Assembly (NCBI RefSeq): GCF_002798015.1
Contig: NZ_PGTZ01000010.1
Span: 62,001 to 126,000 of the forward strand
DNA length: 64,000 nt
Source of the DNA: Luteimicrobium subarcticum
Lineage (GTDB): Bacteria; Actinomycetota; Actinomycetes; Actinomycetales; Cellulomonadaceae
Reading direction: 5' to 3'
The translations under genes and the position numbers were made by a program. The notes beneath the pieces were generated by a model, which had not been told where the DNA came from, did no database searches, and worked only from the letters and a program-made list of their open reading frames with translations. Positions 1-8,243 of the stretch are shown in pieces (the first letter of the stretch is position 1; every line of letters begins with the position of its first letter).

Positions 1-176
1 TCGGAGACGACGTCGTCAGCGTCGGCGGCGCTCGCGGTGTACTGGCGGGCGACGATCTTCGCGGCGCCGGCGTGCCGCTCGTACAGCTCGCCGTAGGCCT
101 CGCCGTCGCCCGCGCGCACAGCAGTGATGAGTTCCGCGTCGCTCGCGGTCCCCCAGTCCTGCTCGATCGCCGTCAT
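1..176 (-). CDS. Sigma-70 family RNA polymerase sigma factor, N-terminal part (runs off the left edge)
   Basis: Reading leftward from the ATG at 176 gives about 58 residues beginning MTAIEQDWGTASDAELITAV and continuing GDGEAYGELYERHAG, ending in ADADDVVS. The pattern of an acidic LI..vr.GD..A...Ly.rh block followed by D.eDvV is the start of sigma region 2 in ECF-like sigma-70 proteins, so this would direct RNA polymerase to a regulon I cannot name. The C-terminal region lies outside the window. It is divergent from the gene at 302, with about 125 bp between the two starts that must hold both promoters. Confident on family, blind on subgroup. Confidence 0.72.
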   Translation of the reverse strand, partial: MTAIEQDWGTASDAELITAVRAGDGEAYGELYERHAGAAKIVARQYTASAADADDVVS

Positions 177-301
177 GCGTGTACCTCGTCGTGGCGCGCT
201 CGCGCCCGGGCGGTTGTGTCTGCATCCTAGGGCTTTCGGCCGCGTGAGTCTTCACCCGCTCGAACCGCGTCATAGATGCCGCCCTGTAGCGTCTCTTCCC
301 T

Positions 302-1072
302 GTGAGCCACCTCGACCTGCCGCCGCTGGACACCGCGGCGCACCAGCTGCGCGCCCAGTGGCGCGACGCCACGCTGGGGTCCGTGTGGCTGCGCGAGGGC
401 GACTGGTACCACCCTGCGGTCGACGCCCTGTCCGAGTGCCTGGTCGACGGAAGACCGCTGTACGGCGCGGCCCACCGGCTCGGCGAGGCCCGCGGTGCGG
501 CGGGCGTCGGGGTCGGCGAGGCCATCGACGACGTCACCTGCCTGTTCACCGCGCACGGGTCTGAACCGAACCTCGACGTGGTGCGTGCCGTGAGCGTCGG
601 CTGGGCCGAGGGCAGCGCCGCTCCACAGGAGGCAGGCGAGACGGTGGACCCCTGGTCGGGGCTGCCGACGTCCGCCTACCTCACGGTCCGGCTGCGCGAG
701 ACGTACGGGGCGGCCGCGGTCGCCGGGACGTCCGCCGCCAGGACGCACGCCCTCGTGGTGGTCGACGTGCTCGTCGACGGCCTGGACCGGATGGAGCGTC
801 TCGCACGCGCGGCGGCGATGGGCGAGGTGATGCGCGGGGCCTTCGGCGCCGACGTCCCGACCGCGGTGGCGTCGCACGGCGTGTACCTGGCGCTCGTCCC
901 ACGGGACGACCGCCTCGGGGACCGCGTGCGGGACGTGCGGGACGCGGTGGACCGCGCGGCCGTCGACCACGGGCTCAGCGCGCTGCTGCGCCGTCCGCCG
1001 CGCGCGTGGGTGCAGCCGCTGCCGGAGTCCGCCGACGAGCTCGACGCGTTCTTCGGCAGTCTCGCGCCCTGA
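302..1072 (+). CDS. Hypothetical protein with a degenerate GGDEF-like C-terminal half
   Basis: This 256-residue protein starts at GTG 302 with only a weak ribosome binding site. The C-terminal half, from about residue 113, opens with PWSGLPTSAYLTVRL, which resembles the D.LTGLpnr..l..rL lead-in of GGDEF domains. It continues with a hydrophobic strand (HALVVVDVLV) and helices in the expected places. Where the GG[DE]EF signature should sit the sequence reads ASHGVYLALV, so diguanylate cyclase activity is not expected. The N-terminal half is acidic and helical and I do not recognise it. It ends about 30 bp before a strong bidirectional terminator. The GGDEF link is a fold-level inference; a plain conserved hypothetical is the alternative. 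Confidence 0.55.
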   Translation: MSHLDLPPLDTAAHQLRAQWRDATLGSVWLREGDWYHPAVDALSECLVDGRPLYGAAHRLGEARGAAGVGVGEAIDDVTCLFTAHGSEPNLDVVRAVSVGWAEGSAAPQEAGETVDPWSGLPTSAYLTVRLRETYGAAAVAGTSAARTHALVVVDVLVDGLDRMERLARAAAMGEVMRGAFGADVPTAVASHGVYLALVPRDDRLGDRVRDVRDAVDRAAVDHGLSALLRRPPRAWVQPLPESADELDAFFGSLAP

Positions 1073-1100
1073 GGCCACCCGCCCGAGGCCTCTGGACGCA

Positions 1101-1140
1101 CAGCACGGGCCCCCGACCATCGGGTCGGGGGCCCGTGCTG
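1101..1140. terminator. Strong bidirectional hairpin terminator
   Basis: A perfect 18-bp inverted repeat (arm beginning CAGCACGGGCCCCCGACC) closes over a 4-nt ATCG loop. It sits between the convergent genes ending at 1072 (+) and 1212 (-). There is no T-tract, which is common for high-GC actinomycete terminators. Confidence 0.85.
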
Positions 1141-1211
1141 CGGGGGGTTCCGGGGGGGGCCGGGAGGGTGACGCCGGGGGGCGGGCCGGAGGTCCGGGCC
1201 AGCCCGGACGG

Positions 1212-1520
1212 TCAGCGGGCGAGGTAGGTGAGGCAGTCCGCGTGCTTCTCGTCGACGGCTCCGGGGCCGACCTTGACCGACGCGGCGTTGCACTCGAGCT
1301 TGTCGTTGTGCTGGCAGTCGGCACGCTGGCAGGCGCCCACGAAGGTCATGACCTTCGACAGACCGCCCTTGACGTCGAGGGGGATGAACGTGGCGCACTG
1401 CGCCTCGCCGGCGGCGCTGCCGCCGATGGTGACCGCAGCGGCGTGACAGGAGCTGTGGTCGTTGTACGAGCAGCCGAGCACGGAGCACTCGGAGACCTGG
1501 GGCATCTCGAGGGTGGCCAT
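1212..1520 (-). CDS. DUF1540 domain-containing protein
   Basis: The 102-residue product contains two copies of the DUF1540 cysteine pattern: C-x4-C-YN-x5-C-xA near residues 12-26 and C-x4-C-x(HN)-x4-C-xA near residues 63-77, with further cysteines at the C-end of each unit. DUF1540 proteins are small, secretion-signal-less, probably metal-binding proteins of unknown role. The ATG at 1520 has a good GGAGG upstream. The gene is alone in its transcription unit, with the terminator hairpin behind it and an unusually AT-rich, dyad-rich promoter in front. That suggests tight control, perhaps by a metal or redox regulator (inference). The family call is secure; the function is unknown. Confidence 0.85.
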   Translation of the reverse strand: MATLEMPQVSECSVLGCSYNDHSSCHAAAVTIGGSAAGEAQCATFIPLDVKGGLSKVMTFVGACQRADCQHNDKLECNAASVKVGPGAVDEKHADCLTYLAR

Positions 1521-1560
1521 GGGTTCCTCCTGGGGTCGGACCGGACGTCTTCCCTCGACA

Positions 1561-1655
1561 CTAAACCCGTGAAATGCATTTCGCTAGCAAGGTAGTACTG
1601 CCTTACCAGAATGTATTTCTGTATTTAATTAGCAATGCAACCGGTTCGTTAATCT
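1561..1655 (-). promoter_or_regulatory. AT-rich promoter/operator cluster for the DUF1540 gene
   Basis: In a genome of about 73% GC this stretch is well under 50% GC and packs three dyads. GAAATGCATTTC (1571-1582) is a perfect palindrome. AAGGTAGTACTGCCTT (1589-1604) is a 16-bp dyad with one mismatched pair. CAGAATGTATTTCTG (1607-1621) is an imperfect dyad. The layout looks like operator sites around the start of the DUF1540 transcript. The AAGG...CCTT dyad vaguely resembles DtxR/IdeR-type iron boxes, but the match to that consensus is weak. Confidence 0.55.
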
Positions 1656-1671
1656 GGGCCGCGTCGCCCGC

Positions 1672-2088
1672 TCAGCGTCCGGGCGGGAAGGGCGTCCACC
1701 GGACCAGCGCCGCGCGCTCGTCCGTGGCGCGGGCCGCACGTCGTCCGCGGGGCACGATGACGACGTCGCCCGTCGAGCCTGCCGTGAACACCCTCCGGCC
1801 CGGCTCGGCCCGCGTCGCGAGCAGCTCGAGCAGCGCCTCGAGGCGCTCCACGCGCTCCTCGAGCGCGATGATCTTCTTGATGCCCGCGAGGTTCACGCCC
1901 TCCTCGTGGGACAGGCGCTGCACCTCTCGCAGCTTCGCGACGTCGCGCAACGAGTAGCGGCGCCCCCGCCCGACCGCGCGCCGTGGCGACACTAGGCCGA
2001 GGCGGTCGTACTGGCGCAGAGTCTGCGGGTGCATCCCCGCGAGCGCCGCAGCCTCCGAGATCACGAACTGTGGCTCGTCGTCACGCAC
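1672..2088 (-). CDS. hspR: Heat shock repressor HspR (MerR family)
   Basis: This 138-residue MerR-type regulator has its winged helix at residues 8-75, with ISEAAALAGMHPQTLRQYDR followed by the Y-S-LRDV wing typical of HspR. A coiled coil follows (IIALEERVERLEALLELL). HspR binds HAIR operators with DnaK as co-repressor and shuts off the dnaK operon. It is the last gene of dnaK-grpE-dnaJ-hspR, 22 nt after dnaJ. The start is GTG 2088, preceded by GGGAGGAGG. Two HAIR sites lie upstream of dnaK, giving a complete autoregulatory loop. The basic Gly/Arg/Pro C-terminal tail is variable in the family. Confidence 0.95.
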   Translation of the reverse strand: MRDDEPQFVISEAAALAGMHPQTLRQYDRLGLVSPRRAVGRGRRYSLRDVAKLREVQRLSHEEGVNLAGIKKIIALEERVERLEALLELLATRAEPGRRVFTAGSTGDVVIVPRGRRAARATDERAALVRWTPFPPGR

Positions 2089-2110
2089 GACGCCTCCTCC
2101 CGACCGCGGT

Positions 2111-3127
2111 CTACTGGGCCGCGCGTGCGGCGAGGTCCGCCCGGACGTCGTCGCCCGCGGTCTCGGTGGCGAACGTCTCGACGGCCGCCTTGGCCGCCTT
2201 GGACAGCTTCTGCGGGACGACGACCTGCACGGTCACCAGCAGGTCGCCCGCGCCCTTCGACGTCGTCGCGCCGCGTCCCTTCACCCGCAGGGTGCGCCCC
2301 GACGGGGTTCCCGCCGGCACCTTGACCTTGACGGTCTCGCCGTCGAACGTCGGGACCTCCAGCGTCGTGCCGAGCGCCGCCTCCGCGAAGGTCACGGGGA
2401 CCGTCATGCGCAGGTTCCTCGGGTCGGCGGCGTCGAGGGAGAACACCGGGTGCGGGGTGACCCGCACCGTGATGACGAGGTCGCCCGCCGCGCCGCCGTT
2501 CATGCCGGCCTGGCCCTTGCCCGCGAGCTTGATCTTCTGCCCGTCACGCACCCCCGCGGGGATGCGGGTGCGCACCGACCGGCCGCCTACGTCGAACGTC
2601 GTCTCGGTGCCCTCCACGGCGGTGCGGAACGCGAGCGTGGTGGACGCGGCGATGTCCTGGCCGCGCTGCACCTGCGGGCCGCCGAAGCCGGCCTGCCGGC
2701 GACCGCCGCCACCCATGCCCCCGCCACCGAACATGTTGGCGAGGAGGTCGTCGAGGTCGGGGCTGCCCGCGCCACCTGTCGAGTAGCGCGTGCGGCCCCC
2801 GCCGCTCCCGCCGAACATGCCGCCGAAGACGTCCTCGAAGCCGCCCGAGCCGCCACGGCCGCCGGCACCCGCGCTGAAGCGGGCCCCGCCGCCGGCCATG
2901 GCGCGCACGGCGTCGTACTGCTGGCGCTGCTCGGAGTCGGACAGGACCGCGTAGGCCTCGCCGATCTCCTTGAACTTCGCCTCGGCGGCAGCGTCACCCG
3001 GGTTCTGGTCCGGGTGCCACTGCCGCGCGAGCTTGCGGTACGCCTTCTTGATCGCGGCGTCGTCCGCGTCCTTGGGGACGCCGAGAGCCGCGTAGAAGTC
3101 CTTGTCGAACCAGTCCTGCCCGGTCAT
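2111..3127 (-). CDS. dnaJ: DnaJ-type co-chaperone without zinc finger
   Basis: The 338-residue protein has an N-terminal J domain (residues 10-75) with the HPD motif in [10 protein letters not shown], which stimulates DnaK ATPase. A long Gly-rich region (about 80-150, [21 protein letters not shown]) follows, then the two beta-rich substrate-binding domains. The zinc-finger domain with four CxxCxGxG motifs is absent, and the translated protein contains no cysteine at all. That makes it a class B (CbpA/Sis1-like) J protein in the slot normally called dnaJ. The start ATG 3127 directly precedes [17 protein letters not shown] and lies 31 nt after grpE. It acts in the cytosol with the DnaK and GrpE encoded just upstream. 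Confidence 0.93.
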   Translation of the reverse strand: MTGQDWFDKDFYAALGVPKDADDAAIKKAYRKLARQWHPDQNPGDAAAEAKFKEIGEAYAVLSDSEQRQQYDAVRAMAGGGARFSAGAGGRGGSGGFEDVFGGMFGGSGGGRTRYSTGGAGSPDLDDLLANMFGGGGMGGGGRRQAGFGGPQVQRGQDIAASTTLAFRTAVEGTETTFDVGGRSVRTRIPAGVRDGQKIKLAGKGQAGMNGGAAGDLVITVRVTPHPVFSLDAADPRNLRMTVPVTFAEAALGTTLEVPTFDGETVKVKVPAGTPSGRTLRVKGRGATTSKGAGDLLVTVQVVVPQKLSKAAKAAVETFATETAGDDVRADLAARAAQ

Positions 3128-3158
3128 GGCGTCTCCCTCCTGAAGGTGTACGTGATGG

Positions 3159-3821
3159 TCAGTCCTGCGGGCCGACGACGAGCACGTTCGCCGGCCGGAA
3201 CACCCGGTCGCCGACCTTGTAGCCCGGCTCGACGACCTGGCTGATCCTGGTCGTCGTGGCGTCCGCGTCCGCCTGGTGCATGAGCGCGTGGTGGAGGTTC
3301 GGGTCGAACTCCTCCCCCACGGCGCCGAACCGCTCGACGCCGTGCTTGGCGAGCGCCGCGTCGAGCTTCTCGCTGATCGCCGCGAACGGACCCGTGAGGT
3401 CGCCCGCCGCCCGGGCACGCTCGACGTCGTCGAGCACCGGGAGCAGGGACGCGAGGACGTCCTCGACGCCGCGCGAGCGCGCCGCCTCGGCCTCCCGCTT
3501 GGCGCGGTTGCGGTAGTTCACGAACTCCGCACGCTCACGCTGCAGGGCGTCGAGGTGGGCCGTCGCCTCCGCCTGCGCGGCGGCCAGCGCGGAGTCCACA
3601 CCGGCCAGCGCGTCGTCCGAGGGCTCGAAGTCGAGCGCCTCGAGCGGGTCGCCGCCCGTGGCCGCGCCCTCGGGAGCGGCGCCGCGCTCGGGAGCCGCCG
3701 GGTCGGGGGCGGCCCCCGCGTCCGACGCCGCAGCGTCGGACGCGGGGGTGCGCGGCTCGCCCGTCTCCGGGTCGATGCGACGCTTGTCGCTGAAGTGGAA
3801 CGACGCGTTCTCGTCGGTCAC
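3159..3821 (-). CDS. grpE: Nucleotide exchange factor GrpE
   Basis: This 220-residue GrpE promotes ADP release from DnaK. The N-terminal 75 residues are a disordered, Ala/Asp-rich extension. They are followed by the long helical dimerisation stalk ([20 protein letters not shown]), where FxNYRkR is diagnostic. The beta-wing contains [12 protein letters not shown] and ends in [11 protein letters not shown]. The start ATG 3821 overlaps the dnaK stop by 4 nt, indicating translational coupling. Confidence 0.95.
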   Translation of the reverse strand: MTDENASFHFSDKRRIDPETGEPRTPASDAAASDAGAAPDPAAPERGAAPEGAATGGDPLEALDFEPSDDALAGVDSALAAAQAEATAHLDALQRERAEFVNYRNRAKREAEAARSRGVEDVLASLLPVLDDVERARAAGDLTGPFAAISEKLDAALAKHGVERFGAVGEEFDPNLHHALMHQADADATTTRISQVVEPGYKVGDRVFRPANVLVVGPQD

Positions 3822-5698
3822 TTGGACTCGTCCTCGTCCACGATCTCGGCGTCGACGACGTCCTCGTCCGGAGCGCTGGACGCCCCGGCCGCGGCAGCCG
3901 CGTCGTCGGTCGCAGCGCCGGTCGCGCCGGCGGCCTGCTCCTGCTCGGCCGAGCGGTAGAGCGCCTCGCCGATCTTCTGGCTCGACGCCACGAGCTTCTC
4001 GTGCGCCGACTTCACGGCCTCGGCGTCCTCGCCCTCGAGCGCGGACTTCACACCGGCGATGTCGGCCTCGACCTCGGTCGCGACCTCCGCCGGGATCTTG
4101 TCCTTGTTCTCGTTGACCAGCTTCTCGGTCGAGTACACGAACGCCTCGGCCTGGTTGCGGGTCTCCGCGTCCTCACGACGCTTCTTGTCCTCGGCCGCGT
4201 GCTCCTCGGCCTCCTTGACCATGCGGTCGATGTCGTCCTTCGGCAGCGCGGAGCCGCCGGTGATCGTCATCTTCTGCTCCTTGCCGGTGCCGCGGTCCTT
4301 GGCGCCGACGTGGACGATGCCGTTCGCGTCGATGTCGAAGGTGACCTCGATCTGCGGCACGCCGCGCGGCGCCGGCGCGATGCCGGTCAGCTCGAACGTG
4401 CCCAGCGGCTTGTTGTCCCGCGCGAACTCACGCTCGCCCTGGAACACCTGGATGAGCACCGACGGCTGGTTGTCCTCGGCGGTCGAGAAGACCTCGGAGC
4501 GCTTCGTCGGGATGGCCGTGTTGCGCTCGATGAGCTTGGTCATCACGCCGCCCTTGGTCTCGATGCCGAGGGAGAGCGGGGTCACGTCGATGAGCAGGAC
4601 GTCCTTGCGGTCGCCCTTGATGACGCCGGCCTGCAGGGCGGCGCCCACGGCGACGACCTCGTCCGGGTTGACGCCCTTGTTGGGCTCCTTGCCGCCGGTG
4701 AGCTCCTTGACGACCTCGGACACGGCCGGCATGCGGGTCGAACCGCCGACGAGGACCACGTGGTCGATCTCGGAGACGGACACGCCGGCGTCCGCGATGA
4801 CCTTGTGGAACGGCGCCTTGGTGCGGTCGAGCAGGTCCTGCGTCATCTGCTGGAACTGAGCACGGGTGAGCTTCTCGTCCAGGTGGACGGGGCCGTTCTC
4901 GCCCATCGACAGGTACTGCATCGAGATGTTGGTGCTGGTGGCCGAGGAGAGCTCCTTCTTGGCCTGCTCCGCCGCCTCACGCAGACGCTGCAGCGCGATC
5001 TTGTCCTTCGACAGGTCGACGCCCGTGCCGTTCTTCACCTGCTTGATGAGGTGGTCGACGATGCGCTGGTCCCAGTCGTCGCCGCCGAGGCGGTTGTCGC
5101 CCGACGTCGCACGCACCTGGATGGTGGAGAAGTCGTCCTCGTCCTTGCCGACCTCGAGGAGGGACACGTCGAACGTGCCGCCGCCCAGGTCGAAGACGAG
5201 GATGAGCTCGTCCTCCTTGCCCTTCTCCAGGCCGTAGGCGAGCGCGGCCGCGGTGGGCTCGTTGACGATGCGCAGGACGTTGAGGCCCGCGATCTGGCCG
5301 GCGTCCTTCGTGGCCTGACGCTCGGCGTCGTTGAAGTATGCGGGGACCGTGACGACCGCGTCGGTGACGGGCTCGCCCAGGTACTCCTCCGCGTCGCGCT
5401 TCAGCTTGCCGAGGATGCGGGCGCTGATCTCCTGCGCCGTGTACTTCTTGTCGTCGATCTCGGTCGTCCAGTCCGTGCCCATGTGGCGCTTGACGGACGA
5501 GAGGGTGCGGTCGACGTTCGTGACGGCCTGGCGCTTCGCGACCTCGCCGACGAGGACCTCGCCGGCCTTGGAGAACGCGACGACCGACGGCGTGGTGCGG
5601 GAACCCTCGGCGTTCGCGATGACGGTGGGCTCGCCACCCTCGAGGACCGCGACGACCGAGTTGGTGGTGCCCAGGTCGATACCGACTGCTCGTGCCAT
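3818..5698 (-). CDS. dnaK: Molecular chaperone DnaK (Hsp70)
   Basis: The 626-residue Hsp70 has the nucleotide-binding domain motifs [17 protein letters not shown] (residues 6-22), [17 protein letters not shown] and [13 protein letters not shown]. The linker [16 protein letters not shown] leads into the substrate-binding domain and a C-terminal helical lid ending in an acidic Ala-rich tail ([16 protein letters not shown]). The start ATG 5698 was chosen because [12 protein letters not shown] is the canonical N-terminus and an AGGAGG lies at 5707-5712. It leads the dnaK-grpE-dnaJ-hspR operon and is controlled by the HAIR sites upstream. Confidence 0.97.
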   Translation of the reverse strand: MARAVGIDLGTTNSVVAVLEGGEPTVIANAEGSRTTPSVVAFSKAGEVLVGEVAKRQAVTNVDRTLSSVKRHMGTDWTTEIDDKKYTAQEISARILGKLKRDAEEYLGEPVTDAVVTVPAYFNDAERQATKDAGQIAGLNVLRIVNEPTAAALAYGLEKGKEDELILVFDLGGGTFDVSLLEVGKDEDDFSTIQVRATSGDNRLGGDDWDQRIVDHLIKQVKNGTGVDLSKDKIALQRLREAAEQAKKELSSATSTNISMQYLSMGENGPVHLDEKLTRAQFQQMTQDLLDRTKAPFHKVIADAGVSVSEIDHVVLVGGSTRMPAVSEVVKELTGGKEPNKGVNPDEVVAVGAALQAGVIKGDRKDVLLIDVTPLSLGIETKGGVMTKLIERNTAIPTKRSEVFSTAEDNQPSVLIQVFQGEREFARDNKPLGTFELTGIAPAPRGVPQIEVTFDIDANGIVHVGAKDRGTGKEQKMTITGGSALPKDDIDRMVKEAEEHAAEDKKRREDAETRNQAEAFVYSTEKLVNENKDKIPAEVATEVEADIAGVKSALEGEDAEAVKSAHEKLVASSQKIGEALYRSAEQEQAAGATGAATDDAAAAAGASSAPDEDVVDAEIVDEDESK

Positions 5699-5746
5699 GT
5701 GTTCTGCCTCCTGTGCAAGCCTGCGGCGCGAGGGGCCGCGGGCGGG

Positions 5747-5765
5747 TTGAGTCTGCTGCACTCAA
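5747..5765 (-). promoter_or_regulatory. HAIR operator 1 (HspR site) overlapping the dnaK -10
   Basis: TTGAGT-N7-ACTCAA matches the core of the HspR-associated inverted repeat (CTTGAGT-N7-ACTCAAG). It overlaps a -10-like TACGTT (5764-5769, reverse strand), which is 18 nt from a -35-like TTGCAT (5788-5793). HspR bound here would cover the transcription start region of dnaK. Confidence 0.9.
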
Positions 5766-5810
5766 CGTAAGCGCGGCGCCGGACGGGATGCAAGCCAGGG
5801 TCGCACAAAG

Positions 5811-5829
5811 TTGAGTCTGCTTCACTCAA
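5811..5829 (-). promoter_or_regulatory. HAIR operator 2 (HspR site)
   Basis: A second TTGAGT-N7-ACTCAA lies 64 bp upstream of the first, about six helical turns away, so the two sites could be bound on the same DNA face. It lies above the -35 of dnaK and about 100 bp before the divergent GntR-ABC operon at 5924. Confidence 0.88.
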
Positions 5830-5896
5830 CCCTGCTCGAAGCACGGGTATTCCAGGACGTCGGGGGCGGTCTTGCCCGGGCCAGGCGTGTCGTTCT

Positions 5897-5920
5897 ATTG
5901 TCCTAGTGTTCTAGCAGAAT
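5897..5920 (+). promoter_or_regulatory. Candidate YtrA-type operator at the GntR-ABC operon start
   Basis: A dyad of the form ATT-N3-CTAG-TGTT-CTAG-N3-AAT sits immediately before the ATG at 5924. TATTGT (5896-5901) can serve as a -10. The short distance to the ATG and the poor ribosome binding site suggest a very short leader. Regulation by the adjacent GntR protein is inferred from position. Confidence 0.5.
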
Positions 5921-5923
5921 GGG

Positions 5924-6322
5924 ATGAAGATGATCCGGTTCCACCTCGACGCCGCCTCCGGCGTCGCGCCCTACCTCCAGATCGTGCAACAGGTGCGCCA
6001 CGCCCTCCGGCTCGGCCTCCTGCGCGAGGGCGACCAGCTGCCGACCGTCCGCGAGGTCGTCTCGACGGTCACGATCAACCCCAACACCGTGCACAAGGCG
6101 TACCGCGAGCTCGAGTACGCCGGGCTCGTCACCCCGCGTCCGGGCCTCGGCACCTTCGTGACCGGCTCGCTCGCGGGCGACGTCCCCGCGGCCTCGTACG
6201 TGCGGCTCCGCGCCGGGCTCGTGCGCTGGATCGAGGACGCGCAGCAGGCCGGGCTCGACGACGAGAGCGTCGAGGCGCTCGTCCACGGCACCCTGCGCGA
6301 GCACCTCCGGGTGACCTCGTGA
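5924..6322 (+). CDS. GntR family transcriptional regulator, YtrA subfamily
   Basis: At 132 residues this is the short YtrA form of GntR. A winged helix at about residues 12-78 (APYLQIVQQVRHALRLGLL, then GDQLPTVREVVSTVTINPNTVHKAYRELE) is followed by only two helices instead of a ligand-binding domain. YtrA regulators typically repress the ABC transporter operon they head. Here the next gene, an ABC ATPase, begins at a GTG that overlaps this stop by 4 nt. A CTAG-based dyad lies just upstream. Confidence 0.92.
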   Translation: MKMIRFHLDAASGVAPYLQIVQQVRHALRLGLLREGDQLPTVREVVSTVTINPNTVHKAYRELEYAGLVTPRPGLGTFVTGSLAGDVPAASYVRLRAGLVRWIEDAQQAGLDDESVEALVHGTLREHLRVTS

Positions 6323-7215
6323 CGTCGGCGCTCACGGCCCGCGGCCTCACGAAGCGGTACGGACGGCGGACGGCGCTCGCCGAGTGCACCCTGGAGATCC
6401 CCGCCGGGCGCGTCGTCGCACTGGTCGGGCCCAACGGCGCCGGCAAGTCCACCTTGCTCAACCTTGCCGCGGGCCTGATCCGGCCGACGTCGGGCGAGAT
6501 CGAGGTGCTCGGCGACACGCCCGCCTGCAGCCCCGACCAGCTCGCCCGCGTCGGGTTCGTCGCACAGGACGCCCCGACCTATGCCGGCCTCACCGTCGCC
6601 GACCACCTCGAGCTCGGCCGCCGCCTCAACCCGCGGTGGGACCACCGGCTCGCCGAGCGCCGGATCGACGACCTGGCCCTCGACCCGCGCCAGAAGGCAG
6701 GTCGGCTCTCAGGCGGCCAGCGGGCGCAGCTCGCACTGACCCTCGCACTCGCCAAGCGCCCCGAGCTCCTCCTCCTCGACGAGCCCGCCGCCAGCCTCGA
6801 CCCCCTCGCCCGACGCGAGCTCCTCCAGGGGCTCATGACGCACGTCGTCGACCACGGGGCGTCCGTCGTGCTGTCGTCGCACCTCGTGAGCGACCTCGAG
6901 CGCGTCTGCGACCACGTCGTGGTGCTCACCGGCTCGCACGTGCAGCTCGCCGCCGACCTCGACGAGGTCACCGGCACCCACTACCGGCTCACCGGCGACG
7001 CCCGGGACCTCGACGAGCTGCCGCCCGGCGCCGAGCTGGTGCACTCGACCGGCACGGACCGGCACCGGACCGTCGTCGTGCGCAGCGCGCTGCCCGTCGT
7101 CGGGGACCGCACCCAGGTCGAACCCCTCGGGATGGAGGACGTCGTGCTCGCGTACATGGCCCGAGCCGCATCACCGGCACCGCGTCCCGACTCGCCTGCG
7201 GAGGCCGTCCGATGA
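6319..7215 (+). CDS. ABC transporter ATP-binding protein
   Basis: The 298-residue ATPase has Walker A GPNGAGKST (37-45), signature LSGGQ (130-134), Walker B LLLLDEP (150-156) and a switch histidine in VVLSSHLVS. The C-terminal extension of about 80 residues is typical of antibiotic or peptide exporter ATPases of the CcmA/YtrB type. The start GTG 6319 overlaps the gntR stop (GTGA), and its own stop overlaps the permease ATG, so the three genes are translationally coupled. With the permease it should form a half-transporter exporter at the membrane. The substrate is unknown; cell-wall-antibiotic sensing is the usual context for YtrA systems. Confidence 0.92.
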   Translation: MTSALTARGLTKRYGRRTALAECTLEIPAGRVVALVGPNGAGKSTLLNLAAGLIRPTSGEIEVLGDTPACSPDQLARVGFVAQDAPTYAGLTVADHLELGRRLNPRWDHRLAERRIDDLALDPRQKAGRLSGGQRAQLALTLALAKRPELLLLDEPAASLDPLARRELLQGLMTHVVDHGASVVLSSHLVSDLERVCDHVVVLTGSHVQLAADLDEVTGTHYRLTGDARDLDELPPGAELVHSTGTDRHRTVVVRSALPVVGDRTQVEPLGMEDVVLAYMARAASPAPRPDSPAEAVR

Positions 7216-8219
7216 CCTGGCTCAGCTGGCGCCTGTTCCGCGCCCAGGGTTACGTGACCCTCGTCGTGCTCGCCTGCCTCGCGCTCCTCGCCGTCGCCAC
7301 CGGCCCGCACCTCGCGCAGACCTACGCCGACAGCGGGATCGCGGGCTGCACCGGCGGCCGGTGCTCCGACCTGTCCCGGTCGTTCCTCGCCGACGCGAAG
7401 ACGGGACTCACGGGCGCGACGTACACGATCGGAGCGCTCGCGATGGTCGGCTTCCCGATCCTCGCGGGCGTGTTCTGGGGCGCGCCACTCGTCGCTCGCG
7501 AGCTCGAGACCGGCACCTACCGCGTCGCCTGGACCCAGAGCGTCCCGCGGACCCGGTGGCTCCTGCCCCGGCTCGGCCTGGCCCTCGGGGCCGCAGCCGT
7601 GGCGGCCGGTCTCGCGTCGTTGGCGCTCACCTGGTGGGCCAACCCCCTCGACGCCGCCCAGGGCGGCCGGCTCCAGCCCGGGGTCTACCTGGCACGCGGC
7701 ATCGTCCCCGTCGGCTACGCGCTACTGGCCGTCGCGGTCGGCGCGCTCCTCGGAGCGGTCGTGCGGCGCACCGTGCCGGCGATGGCGACGACGTTCGCGG
7801 TCGTGGGCGGGCTCATGCTCACGTTCTCTCTCTGGCTCCGCCCGCACCTGGTGCCACCCGTGCACGCCAACGTGCCGCTCGACCTCGCCGACCTCCAGAC
7901 CTTCTCCGAGACCAACGGCGGTCATATGGAGGTCGTCGCGAACTTCGCCCAGAAGGGTGCGCTCGTCCTCACGAACCGCACCCTCACCCCCCAGGGTGCG
8001 CTCTTCGTCGGGCCGGCGGACCCGACCCAGTGCGACCGCCGCCTCCCTGGCCAGCAGTGCATGGACTGGGTCGACTCGCTCGGCCTGCGCCAGGACGTGA
8101 CCTACCAGCCCGCGAGCCGGTTCTGGGACCTCCAGCTCGTCGAGACGGGGATCCTGGTCGCGCTCGCCGCGGTCGCCGTGGGCCTGTGCGTGTGGTGGGT
8201 GCGCCACCGGATCACCTGA
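7212..8219 (+). CDS. ABC transporter permease
   Basis: The 335-residue membrane protein has a first transmembrane helix at about residues 14-34 and a pair flanking residues 70-90. The ELETGTYRVAWTQSVPR loop is seen in ABC-2/YtrC-like permeases next to CcmA-type ATPases. Further helices lie around 110-130, 165-185 and 190-210, with a large extracellular loop (about 215-305) holding Cys residues, and a last helix near the C-terminus. ATG 7212 overlaps the ATPase stop. It ends 25 nt before a convergent GNAT gene. Confidence 0.88.
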   Translation: MTWLSWRLFRAQGYVTLVVLACLALLAVATGPHLAQTYADSGIAGCTGGRCSDLSRSFLADAKTGLTGATYTIGALAMVGFPILAGVFWGAPLVARELETGTYRVAWTQSVPRTRWLLPRLGLALGAAAVAAGLASLALTWWANPLDAAQGGRLQPGVYLARGIVPVGYALLAVAVGALLGAVVRRTVPAMATTFAVVGGLMLTFSLWLRPHLVPPVHANVPLDLADLQTFSETNGGHMEVVANFAQKGALVLTNRTLTPQGALFVGPADPTQCDRRLPGQQCMDWVDSLGLRQDVTYQPASRFWDLQLVETGILVALAAVAVGLCVWWVRHRIT

Positions 8220-8243
8220 GCGCGGAGCACCGTGGCTGCCAGC

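Noticed and set aside
1589-1604. Calling the AAGG...CCTT dyad an IdeR/DtxR iron box
   Set aside because: It matches the outer arms only; the centre differs from TTAGGTTAGGCTAACCTAA. It is kept only as an unassigned operator candidate.
3818-5770. Long forward frame opposite dnaK
   Set aside because: It is an Arg/Leu/Val-rich antisense shadow of dnaK, with no domain.
5872-6318. Extended N-terminus for the ABC ATPase
   Set aside because: The upstream codons overlap the gntR gene in another frame and are Arg/Pro-rich. The GTG overlapping the gntR stop starts at the normal position for the family.
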